A stretch of 64,000 nucleotides of DNA from Prunus persica (taxonomy: Eukaryota; Streptophyta; Magnoliopsida; Rosales; Rosaceae): contig NC_034012.1 of NCBI RefSeq assembly GCF_000346465.2, forward strand, positions 3,547,488 through 3,611,487, in the 5' to 3' direction. The notes under the pieces are model-generated. The model ran no database searches. It had not been told where the DNA came from and saw nothing but the letters and a program-made list of their open reading frames with translations. Below, piece by piece: positions 50,860 to 61,875 of the stretch (the first letter of the stretch is position 1; each line of letters opens with the position of its first letter). Made by a program: the position numbers and the translations under genes.

Positions 50860-51072
50860 TGAAGTTTAGGGTTTTTGCTGAGCCGCCGAGCTCCAGTTTC
50901 TACTGGCGCCTCTGCATTTATAGCAAAAGTGCGAGATTTCGGGTACTAGGGTTTTGTCATTTGGGGTAGTCTAGAATGGGGTCTGTTTGGTTACTAGCTT
51001 AACAAAACCCCGGTTAAAAGAGCTGGGCTTCCCACCAAAAGAAAGAATAGCTGGGCTTGAAGGGGCCCACTG
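50860..51072 (-). promoter_or_regulatory. eL32 core promoter: TATA box, telo-box, site II-like motifs
   Basis: On the minus strand a TATAAAT lies at 50922-50916. An AAAAACCCTAAA telo-box (plus-strand TTTAGGGTTTTT at 50865-50876) lies in the leader. GGGCC/AGCCCA site II-like boxes occur at about 51025-51070. Telo-boxes with site II elements are the known signature of plant ribosomal-protein promoters. Confidence 0.65.
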
Positions 51073-51735
51073 ATTAATTTCCATTTTGGACTTGCAAACT
51101 ACACATAGCCAACTGTCGTGGAGGAGTAATCAATTTCTCTCCGGGCACCCTTATTTCCCCTTCTTCGGACACCCAATTGGATCATATATTTCCAAGAATG
51201 CCCTTCATTTTACTCACTGAAACTAGTTTTTTCTTTGGACACCCCTTTTTCCATTATTCACTTTCTACTCGGCATGGAAATCTAAAATAAGAGTAGATAG
51301 TGTGATCTAATCGTCATGTATGATTATTATCAGGAGAAAAATGTAAGATTTTTGCACCATTTATTTCCGTTTATAGTTTAAAGATTTTTTAGATTTACGC
51401 GCAACTTATAAGTATACCATTGTTGTTGTTGTTACTTGTTCTTTTTTTCCTTTTTTGAAGACTTTTTCTATTGAGAAGGACGATAATAATACTAAACTCA
51501 CACACATTACACGGATGCTAGAACTCGAATTCAAAACCTTTCCTGGAGTACCTTCATTACTTCTTCTTTGTTTGCTAGCAATGTCAACGTTATGATGAAG
51601 AGATTACTATTTTTTCAATAGAGTCATCTAATACAACGTATTTTTATCCATATATATTGCAAAGACATGTACTTTTTCGTTTCCCTCTTTTGGGTTAGAT
51701 AAAAATGAAAAACGTAGATTCAGCTGGTTGCAGGT
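51073..51735. other. Intergenic spacer with a SINE-like remnant
   Basis: No gene. About 51455-51560 matches the SINE-like copy at 58870-58995 in the same orientation (minus). Confidence 0.45.
51455..51560 (-). mobile_element. SINE-like remnant, copy A
   Basis: Read on the minus strand, it has the B-box-like GAATTCGAGTTCTAG, then GTGTGAGTTTAGTATTATT and CCTTCTCAATAGAAAAAG. The same order is found in copy B (58870-58995). The A-box end is degraded. Confidence 0.5.
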
Positions 51736-54700
51736 TTACTCTGTAACCTCCATTATACAAAGCTTATCAAAAGATGAGGCCTTTAAAGAGCTGTAAATCG
51801 TACAACCCAACTCATAGGAGTTGGGAGAGATGGGAGTAACATCCACCCACTCTTTGTCCACCAGCTCAACATGTAAATTTTGCTTCGGAGTAGCGTAGAA
51901 CTGGAGTTTATTGATCTGTTTAGTCAGCTTCTTCATAAAGCTTGTTGAGAATATAATGTCAAAACCTTCATCAAAGTCCTTTCTGCCTTTAAAGATTTGG
52001 ATCCCAACATCAGATTTCCACGAATTAACAAACCCAAGTAGTAGTGGGTTCGCACCGGCGTATCCTGGATTTGTGCTGCATACCTGAAAGAAAAAGCAGA
52101 GGCAATCAATCGAGTGAGAGAAGAAGATATGCTTCAGTGATGATCGACAATGCAAGCCGTAACAGCATTCATATGTATTAACTTGAGAGCCCGCTCAAAT
52201 ATAATCTATATAACGAGTTTTTCTAACCTCAATATACTCCACACCCATTTCACCAAGACTCTCTGGAATATTGTTTGATGAAAGCAAACTGAAAATTCCT
52301 CCGGATCCAACAGGTGATTGAAGTATTTCCCAAGGTGATTTCATCAAAATCTTATGCTTCTTCTCTGCTTCAACCGCTTTGCTGACAACTGGAAGTTTCT
52401 CTTCCTCTAAGAACCAAACCTGTGGAGAGAATCAAATAGAACGTAAGAACCAAACCCGAATTTTGATCAGAACGTCATACCCTGTACTATCAGTATAAAA
52501 CAAGATTTAATAGAATTTTTAATAGCTGAACATTCAAAGGAAAAGTTTATGTTGAATTCATTTGAGCATTGATGCCCGTGCAGTGGGCATTACTGTTTCC
52601 ATGGAGTACTGAATTGTAACCATTATTACAATGTTTTGACAATTAATGTGATTAATAATACTACCATGCTGTGCCAATCAAAACTATAAAGATTCTTCAT
52701 GTGATGCTGTAACTACAAACCTTTTCGGGGACGAAGCCAAAGTAATCGTTTTCTGAGAAATGCATCCTTAAAGGTTGAATTTCCTGGGCCGAGCAAACCA
52801 GAACCAAAGGCACTGACGCCCGATCTTCCATCTGCAACAAGGAATGTTCAATAGATTTTTCTGTGAAATCATTATCCAAACAAGGGTATCCCCTGCCACC
52901 CCGCAAAGAAAAGGGAAGAAATAATGTTGACCATTTTTATGCCAGTTTTTCTTACAAGTACAAACATGAATCTAGTGGAGAACTATAAAGTACTCAGTGA
53001 AGTTTCTAGAATGAAATGAGATCATGAATACACTCAAGGAAACTGACAACTCAAATATGCACACATTCCAGCATGTATCTTCACAAGAAAAAGAAAATCT
53101 CTACATATATGGCATTTGTTTGACACTGTTTTCCCCACTCAAATTTACTTGAGAAAAAAAGTCTATATTAAGAATATAGTTTAAATTGAAGTGGAGAACT
53201 GAAACAACAAAATCTTGATATGCACATAACACTAAATCTCCAGCCAGAACCTGAAGTCATCAAAAATTTATTCCAAGCTTTACAATGGAAGGGAGCAAAT
53301 GAAAAAGTATAGATTATCTTTAAAGACGATGGGAAAAAAGCACCTCAAATGAAAAATCTAGAATAAGTATCACCTTTATAAATCTCTGGTCATCACAAAG
53401 TAATGTCTGAAGAAAGGGAGATACTGATTTCTCAGTGCTATCGGAATTTTCATGATCAGGGTTACAGGCCAGTTGTGGTTCTTGCAGATTCCCACTGTCA
53501 TTTACAACCAAAGCAATGGCAGCTTTCCCTTTAGATATGAGATCTACTCCTTTCTCTTGCAAATGAAAATGTGTACCCAGCTTATATTTACTTGCAGAAG
53601 AAACGAGACATTCCTCTGATATTTCCAGAGTGCTAGTTTTTTCTTTGGCTTTAAGGGCACTGACCATCTCAGTTACATTCCATCTGAATTAAGATGCCAA
53701 ACAAAGGTTAAATCATCAATGCAAATCCATCTGGCAGTAGAGCAGACATCTCTCATGCTTCTCCTTCATGAATCAGATGAACAAGAAACTAAAGTGTAAA
53801 CAAATCAAATTAAATTCACCTTTTAGAGAGTATCTCAACATTTTCCAGAGCCTGTTGAAGCAATTTTGAATTTACACCAACAATCTGATCAGCAAGTAAG
53901 CTCCGCTGTGCTTTCTCTCCAAATCTTAACCCATCAAATACATGTTTTTGCTCCATTTCACACAGTTTCTTCTTTGCTGCTATGAGGCGCTTTTGCATCT
54001 TTTTTCTCTCTTTCCATTCCTGAAAAGTATCAAAAGATGAATAACTAAAGGAAAAAAATAGCATGGTAATTATAAGGGAACGATGGGATGTTAATTTACC
54101 TCTACAATGAACTACAGTAACCTGCACTAGAAAGCTTTGCTAAAGGTTATGTGCAATGCCTTAAGTGTTATATTATAACTTTAGCCTCAATAAGCTCTCA
54201 ATGATCACTTGTCTACCAAATATGACGTGAATGTAACTCCCTTTCTGCCTTTTGTTCACCCACCTGATCTCCTCATAGCAATCCAGTGATAAGAAATGTA
54301 ATCATTTACTTATGTACAAATTGTATATTCACATATATTCAATAAAATTTGTCCAACAAAAAAAAAACCTAATCTAACAAAAAAACACTTGCCGTCTCCA
54401 CATCTTTAATTTGGATAGCTAGTGGGAAGAAAAGGCTGAAATAATCTAATTACAAATCTCATAGATGATATGGCTTAGGACCGATCTCCATAAGATCACA
54501 AAATTCACCTATAATTCAGCCCAAAGCAAGCCAGGAATTCCCTACTGTAAACAGCCTATGAGAGGACATAATAATACTACATACAAGTACAATCTAATAC
54601 TATAATGCATGAGATATTAGATTTTGCCAAGTAATAACAAATAACTAAGATTCTTTAGTGTAGAACAAGAGAGTGTGCCTCACAAGCTGGCGCCTTTCTT

Positions 54701-57185
54701 TCTTGGACCTCTCATCGAAGCGTAAATTTAGTTCAAGGAGTCCCTTTGGAGGTGTAATGAGCATTTCGTTTCTTTGCACATCAACATTTGGAACAATTTC
54801 TTTGACAAACGGTATCCACACAAGGTGACCAGATAATCTTGTTCCTGTTGGCCTTGGCTTTCCAGTTGAATCAAGGATATCTAGAGTTGTATCAAGCATG
54901 ACCTGTAGAAGATCACTAGCTCCACTGTTGAAAACATTAACAACATTTCCCACAGGTTCACCAGTTTCCTGAAAGTGAGCAACATAACTTATGGCGTTAA
55001 AAATCTAGGTTGAGTTCCTACAAATGATGAGAAAAGATCAAGATAAACTTCTCCCAAAGTAAGAGAAAGTAAACCGACAAGGATAAATAAACGCTAGTGA
55101 TAAAAGTCAGACAATGCATTTTCAAGCAAAAGTTGATAATGAACTTTAAATGTGTGTGCGCATTAAATAAAATATAGTTAATAAACAAATTATCTTATCA
55201 AAGGAAGAATTTCAGTATGAAATGATATTATGATACCAATATTTATCTAGTGGATCTCAGGGATACAAATGAAATTAGATGTAAGGATCCTGCACATATG
55301 GTCATGCACAAAGCCATATCTTTAAAAATACAAACATTATCAACACAAACCTTAAGAATAACTCTCATCCCGACAAGATCACGAGTATAGAGTTCACCTT
55401 CTTCCAACTGCGGCCTATCTTCTTCCCTCACAAGTAAAGTTGAACCAATAAGCTGCCTAGCCTGAACGAATTATCCATGGTTATTGACACACTAACACAA
55501 AAAAGCTTTCAATGTTCTCAATGACAAAGATATATGCCTACGCAAGTTTAATCATGAAACTCTATTAGCCGACATACTAATAGCAATATATATTTTGAAC
55601 CCAAATTAGGCTCCCCAATATCTTTTCTGCATAAATGGAACAAGGAGAATGTAGGCCCAATTAGGTTATCACCACAAATTTTATGCATAAACAGAACTAA
55701 CCAAAAAAAAAAAAAAAGTGAACTAACACATGAACAACAGAAAAATAAATAAAATAAAACAAAAAAGCTAGCTCTCAATAAGCTCACCTCATCCACTGTT
55801 TCAATTCCTCTCAATCTAAGTATCCAACTCTTCTGGCCAGGGTGTCCTCTTCCCTCCACCAGCTCAACTTCTTGAACTGTTTCTCTGCCGGAAATTTGTT
55901 GTCTCAGCCATCTTTTTCCAGGCTAATAAAAAGAACATCAATTTGCCATAAAACAAATGATAATATTCAACGACAAACACCCTCAAAGAATGACATTCCA
56001 AATCCATTTTAATTTTTACCTTGGAAAACCGCAATTCAGGAAAGTCAGTGCTGGATTTCACACGAATCTCCCCTTGAAGCCCGTGGACATTGGAAATATA
56101 CCCAACTTTAGTGAATCCTGATTCCGTCTCAGCAGTCTCAACAATCTCTTCAGTGACTGAAGTGGCAAAACAGACAATCAAATAAATCTATTTTACAATT
56201 GACTAGAAAAAAGGATTTCAAAATTATCAAAGGGAATTCCACATGTGTATCCAGAAAGACCAAATCCACCAAATGACATTTTCATAAACATTGCATGGAA
56301 TATTCTGTCACATACATAACAATTTTTACAATTATATAATTGCTGGAGGGAACAAAGAAAAGGAACAAAAACACGCAGACTCAAACATGGAAAGATTATG
56401 CAACTTGCATAAGCACGAAGCAAATTACACCAAAGAACAAATCTATGAACAAGAAGTAAGTTAAAACAATAGAACAACCCTACCGCATGAAACAAAGCCC
56501 CTCAGAAAATTTACCCATGGTCCATGAAAATTATGCATGTGTCTAAAACCAGTAAACTCTCACACTTGATCAAAGACTTAAACACAATTCTTACGAGGCT
56601 AAATTAAGTGCCTAAACAAGAAACTATAGAAGCTTGTTACATAATTAAAATCATGCAGATATCTTAAACCAGTAAACTCTCACACAACATCAAAGACTTA
56701 AACACAATCCTTAAGAGGCCAAATTAAGTGTCTAAACAAGCAACTTCACCAGCTTATCACGTGCACAAAATACATGTGTTTGTGAAAAAAAATCTAACAC
56801 TATAATTACTGGTGGTTCAACTTAATTTATGAACTTAGACTCAAACTTACTAAACTCAGCTCATTTTTTTAGCTTCTCTGAGCCACTGAAAACAAAAATT
56901 AAGCAGACCCAGTGAACAAAAGAGTGAGATAAACAAAACCCATCATCAACATGGAGTTCAAAGTGAAACAAAAAGTCCACTTGATAATTAAAGTACAGGT
57001 AAGTTACCAGTGCTGTGCAGAGGAGGGAGGGCAAAGCGGTGATTGTGCAGACGAGTCAAGGGCAATCGGAGGGGTGAGGAAACTGATTCAGCACGTCGAC
57101 TTTGAAGCGGAGCAACGAGTCTATGAGAGGTTGGGGGGAAACTGGGAATTGGGTTTGAAGAACAGAGAATGGAAGCTCTCTGCAT
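51736..57185 (-). CDS. RimM-family protein fused to a UDP-sugar pyrophosphorylase-like domain
   Basis: Predicted organellar (likely chloroplast) 16S rRNA-processing/30S assembly factor with an extra C-terminal nucleotidyltransferase-like region. Ten exons join in phase: 57185-57008, 56156-56020, 55922-55788, 55461-55351, 54968-54684, 54019-53820, 53683-53374, 52831-52721, 52419-52228 and 52083-51736, giving 668 residues. Residues 1-60 are Ser/Arg-rich, like a transit peptide. The RimM part (about 68-260) shows KVGYISNVHGLQGEIRVKSS, GMRVILK-ETGEPVGNVVNV, WIPFVKEIVPNVD and ITPPKGLLEL. A coiled, charged linker follows (EWKERKKMQKRLIAAKKK). The C-terminal part has VPLVLVCSAQEIQPLR, LMKSPWEILQSPVGSGGIF and NPGYAGANPLLLGF, resembling UDPGP-type enzymes. 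The same fusion is remembered for Arabidopsis At5g46420. Whether the second domain is catalytic cannot be told. Confidence 0.9.
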
Positions 57186-57580
57186 TTTTGGGTTCTTGCC
57201 CACTGACAACGAGTAAAGCTCTGAGTTTTACACCAGGATAACGGACCATACAATTTTTATTTTTATTTTTATTAATTTATATGGATTCTACACATTAATA
57301 ATCGGGCTAGATTTTTTTTGGGTGGATGGACGTGTGAGTTTGTAATAACCCATTGGGCTAATTTCTTGTGCTCCTCTTTTGGGCTTTTACCCATAGTTCT
57401 ACCCAAAAAAAAATTATGTGATAATTTCTAGAGGAGAATAAATTCAAACTTAAGTGTAAGAGTGTCGACTCATAACTCTGGACAACTGGCCTAAACTAGG
57501 TATACAATTATCTCACAACAATAGTTGTGAGATCATTTTTGGTTACTGTCTTACTACTTCTATTTATCTCACAATTAACA
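57186..57580. promoter_or_regulatory. Promoter region of the RimM-like gene
   Basis: Non-coding. GGGCTA and TGGGCT boxes at about 57300-57385 resemble site II elements common in housekeeping and organelle-protein genes. No TATA box is clear. Confidence 0.3.
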
Positions 57581-57775
57581 GCATGTTTAGGAGTACTTTT
57601 TGACAACTAGAAACACTGCTGGCATCGTTTGGTATAAATTTCTAGATGTGCTTTTGGGTCATAGAGGCGTTTTTCCATGAAACACTTGGATTTCTTATGA
57701 AAATTTCAACATATTTATAATAAAAGCGCTTATAAGCAAAAACGCTTCCTAAATAAGTAGTCCCAAACCAATCCT
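57581..57775. mobile_element. MITE-like element, relative of the split copy at 12.1-13.2 kb
   Basis: About 195 bp. Collinear with 12148-12344 plus 13204-13229, as seen from GACAACTA, CATCGTTT, GTCATA, TATAATAAAAGCGCTTATAA and GTCCCAAAC. It shows what the older copy looked like before interruption. Confidence 0.55.
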
Positions 57776-57960
57776 AAAAGTGGTACGAGTGCCATTAATT
57801 TACAAGAATGTTGTTCCAATCTGATGTAAGAGGACTTACTGGCACACTGTCATGACTAACAAATAGTATTTCACATATGCATCTATCCATACTATTATTA
57901 AGACTAGCCCCACCCATGTACCAATTGGTTTTTTTGTATTAGAATTGTAAAAGATAAAAG

Positions 57961-58162
57961 GAGCATTTTTGCTCACCATTTTAACCAAAGATATGTATGC
58001 TCACCACCTTTCTCAACACTTAACACTTGTCCATAAGTATAACCATTGTTATATAAATCAAAGCAAAAAGTTAACCATGGTTATGCCAATATATACATGT
58101 CAAGTATTAAGAAGGGTAATAAGTATACACCCCGATCTAAAGTGGTGAGCACAAATATTTCC
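57961..58162. mobile_element. MITE with perfect 10-bp target duplication (Mutator-type)
   Basis: The 202-bp element is flanked by AAAGATAAAA on both sides (57951-57960 and 58163-58172). The arms are imperfect inverted repeats of about 70 bp containing TGCTCACCA and its complement TGGTGAGCA near the ends. Non-coding. A 9-11 bp duplication with long inverted repeats indicates a Mutator-like element. Confidence 0.8.
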
Positions 58163-58360
58163 AAAGATAAAATAGGTCTAGATAAGTGTCGTAAAAATAG
58201 AACCCACGTTCTTTTTTAGTTTTTTTTTTTATTTTGAATTTTTTTAAATATAAGAAATGATTAATTTACTTTATTATCCTCGTTTAATAAATAGTCTCAT
58301 TTGTTAAAATTTCATTAACCAATAACATTTTTTAGTATTTTGAATGTTTAGGCCTTTTGC

Positions 58361-58361
<1 letters not shown>

Positions 58362-58402
<41 letters not shown>
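58362..58402. repeat. (TA)n microsatellite
   Basis: Pure AT dinucleotide run of about 40 bp. Poly-T (about 58648-58664) and poly-C (about 58707-58720) tracts lie further right. Confidence 0.9.
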
Positions 58403-58406
<4 letters not shown>

Positions 58407-58869
58407 CTTTCTCAACCAAGACTTTCTCTGTCTTTATACCAAAAATCATAGTGCAGGTGGTGATATTTTGGCAATAAATTGTTTTCCCTAGTCTATAGAT
58501 AGATACTTCGTATAGAAGCAAAAGGTACGTGTGAACTGGTTCTCCTGGTAATGAGAAGGTTATGCCATGGTGGTCGTACTACATGACAACAACCTATGTG
58601 CGCGGCAACCCACTTTTTTTCTCTCTCTCTCTCTTCTTTCCCCCCCTTTTTTTTTTTTTTTTGCAATTATGTTGAGAAGTTGAAAACACTTTGAGTTGAA
58701 AAAGACCCCCCCCCCCCCCTCTCCCACACAAAAGAGTTGCAAGTTGCATAAGATTGCTCAAGTAATTTTTGACATCAAACACTCCCTAATCCCTGCCCCC
58801 ACTGAGAAGAGACAAGGAGATAGAGACAGCTTAAATTAAAAAAATAAAAAATTTCAAGTGATATTTGTT

Positions 58870-58995
58870 TTAGGATCTTTCTTATTGAGAGGGCAATAGT
58901 ATCGTCAAACTCACACACAAATACACAAATGTTAAGGCTCGAACCCAATACCTTTCCTTAAGGGGCCGCATTTGCTCCAAACCACTATACTAGTG
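58870..58995 (-). mobile_element. SINE-like element, copy B
   Basis: On the minus strand an A-box-like TAGTATAGTGGTTTGG is followed about 35 bp later by GGTTCGAGCCT, a perfect B box, and then GTGTGTGAGTTTGACG. It is homologous to copy A at 51455-51560. Confidence 0.6.
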
Positions 58996-60715
58996 GGTCC
59001 TTTGCCATTCCAAGCGATATTAAAAAAGACAAAATATATGACTTCACCTCCAAAATGTCCTCCTTTTATAAAAGTTGAACCTAGGTATGTATACTCTGTT
59101 TTATCTTGGAAAGGAATATAGTAATGTACTTTAGAATAGTTTTTTTTATGAACAACCTATTATGACTCACATAAGGTTTAATATATGGATAAGATAATTC
59201 ATTTTATGTTAATTTCAAATTTTTCCATAAAACTCACCTTAAAATTTGAAATACATGAAAAATAAAATAAATGTAGACTTTTTAATTTTTAACATCTGGA
59301 TGTATCAATCTGCATAGGTAAATGGTAATAGTGACGGTTGCGGTGATGGTGTTGATTTAAGAAAAAAAACACTTGCGTGTATATTTGGTGTCATAGTCAC
59401 CAAAGTTTGTGTAACAAGAAACCCTTATGATCTAATATGTATAAAGCTTAAGGCACACTTTTAGTACGCACAATCATTCGCAAAAATTACATGTACCAAT
59501 TATATTTTAAGCCCGTTGAACAAATAAATTTTAGTTTAAAACTTCTCTTACACTCTTTCTTACTAAATATTTTGAAAATAAGTGTTCACTAAATATATGT
59601 ATATATATTAGCAAAATGTGCAAGTAGAATAAAAAGGATTGAGGATGAGTGCTGCCATTTCAATTTCCTAATTAATTTATGTTTGGATTGTAGGTAAGTG
59701 CACCATCTCTCGCTTTCTTTTTGTCCATATTTGGCACCAAAAGCTTCCTTAGGCTTGCCTCAAGAGACATCATAAGAAACTTTAAAGTTAACTTTTTCTA
59801 AATGCATATCCTTTTAAAGGAAAGTTTTCTTAAATTTATGAAAACATAGGCTGACACATATCCTTTTTCTAAATGCATATTTGGTACTTCTTCTTCATAT
59901 AAATCACAGTTTGACACATATAAAAAAATAATTTATAAAAAACACAAAAAGTAAAACTTATGCACACACGCTTGTCACACTTCTATTAGTAAGAATGTAG
60001 GGGCTCCTATTTACCTTATGAGGAGGAAAGTATTTTCCTTCCTACAATACTTCAATTTAGAGAAGCTCACACATTTTCTTAAGTGATGTGACACATCTCA
60101 CACTTATCTCTTAAGTAATTACATAAGAAATATTCATGACTATAATCATATCGTTAAAATCCACATATCTTTTAAGGATTCTTCTCTTTTTTAAAGCAAT
60201 CTATGAGTGAATGATTTTTTTTTGTTGTTGCAAAATGATAGAATTTACTAAACTAGGGTGAATAATCAAAATTCAACGGCTTTTTCGTGACACAAAATAT
60301 GTCCCTAGAGAATTAGTGATTTTTTGTAAGATAATTTTGTTAGTGTATAATAATCTAAATTGCAAATACTAGATTGAGGACCCTAGAGATGTCATGGGCA
60401 TGGCACAGACAGTATAAAATTATCTGTTTATAGAAACTAAATTGATGATGTGGCTAATTATTATCCACTTTTAGCTTTATCATTATCCAAAATTTATTAA
60501 ATTCACATCTATCATCATTAATCATCAAAATAAAAGTAAGATTCCCAAACCTTAATTATGCCAATCATGCCATATAATACTGTGGATAAGCATTCAACCA
60601 AATAGGCAACTTTCCCTATTTTGGGTTTTTTTTTGGTTTAAAAATATTTTTAATTTGAATAAAATTAATTCATAAAAAGATCAATGTTGTTGGGCACCAA
60701 ATTCATTTTAAATAC
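58996..60715. other. AT-rich intergenic spacer
   Basis: No coding sequence or clear repeat recognised. The right end is the MEI2-like promoter. Confidence 0.4.
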
Positions 60716-60760
60716 AATTGAAACCACCCCCATTTCGTAACCCAAATCCAAACCCAAAAA

Positions 60761-60803
<43 letters not shown>

Positions 60804-60856
60804 CATTCTCCGCTCCTTTTTAGTTTTTCTTTACTCTTCTCGTCCAATCACCATCA

Positions 60857-60897
<41 letters not shown>

Positions 60898-61871
60898 AAA
60901 CAAATTCCAATTGGGTTTTAGAGAGAGAAAGTGGCAGCAGTGGCAAGAACACTGCCCCTCTCTCTGTGATCGTCTACACGGTGAAGCTCTAGGGTTGGGC
61001 TTGCCTTTGTACCTCTTCAGGTGACATCTGTTCTCAATTTTATTGTCGTTTTCTTTTGTTCAGTATTTTGTAAGTTTGATCAAACGGGTTTTGTGGACTT
61101 GCATAGTTTTTCGAGTGTAGTAGTTGTATAAGTTGTGTAAAATATTGCTTCAATCATATCTTTGTTCCTTTTTAAGTATTTGGTTTTCCTTGAACTTGTA
61201 TAGAATTTGGCCAAACTATATCAATTATTGAGCTTTTTGGTATTTATATGACTATTGTGCTGAACAGTTCAGTCCCAAATAGCAACAAAGAATTAACTAT
61301 TCTAACTCCGGACTCTGAGAGCTTCAGAGATTAGACTGATATGCATTTCCAAGATTTTATTTTATCTGTTTGAATCTTATGAGGCCGTTTGAATGCATAG
61401 AAGCATGGGCCTTTGATTCCTGATATATAGCTGTTTAATACTTGTGGGTTTAAGCCAGTTGTGATTATCTGTAGCTGCAAAGTTTCCCACTTATTGAAAA
61501 TGGACACACACCCTCTAAACAATATGCTGTTAATTCATTTCCTAATTCGTAAGTTTATGTATTTCTATGTCCATATTCCTTTGATTTCTTGAATTGGACG
61601 CTTTTTTGAGTTGTATTCCAAGGTGGGGTTTTTTATTTATTGATTTCCTTTTCATTATATAACGCAGTGGGTTTACTTTGAACTGGATGATGAGTATTGA
61701 CCAATTGCATCTGTGTGCTCTGTAGTATCTTTAGTAATAATGTATATAAATCTGTGTGTATATCAGATTTTCTAGTACTCTGAGTTGCAGATTGTTTAGT
61801 TCTGTTACTTTCGTTATCATCACAGAAGTTAACTCTTGTGCATTGTTAATTTTAAGCAGGACAGGGATGCA
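60716..61871 (+). promoter_or_regulatory. Leader of the MEI2-like gene, with CT repeats and a 5' UTR intron
   Basis: Two CT microsatellites (about 60767-60800 and 60860-60892) lie near the probable transcription start. A non-coding exon ends at CTTCAG/gtgaca (61020/61021), and the acceptor AAGCAG ends at 61859, giving an 839-bp leader intron. Long first introns of this kind often raise expression in plants. Confidence 0.5.
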
Positions 61872-61875
61872 ATGA
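61867..61875 (+). promoter_or_regulatory. Two-codon upstream ORF overlapping the main start
   Basis: ATGCAATGA: the uORF ATG-CAA-TGA ends inside the proposed main ATG (61872-61874), the four bases ATGA being shared. Such minimal overlaps can lower or re-route initiation. It depends on the start chosen for the main protein. Confidence 0.45.

Noticed and set aside
57186..57209. Earlier start of the RimM-like protein at 57209
   Set aside because: The codon is TTG, not ATG; the first Met is at 57185 and gives a plausible transit peptide.
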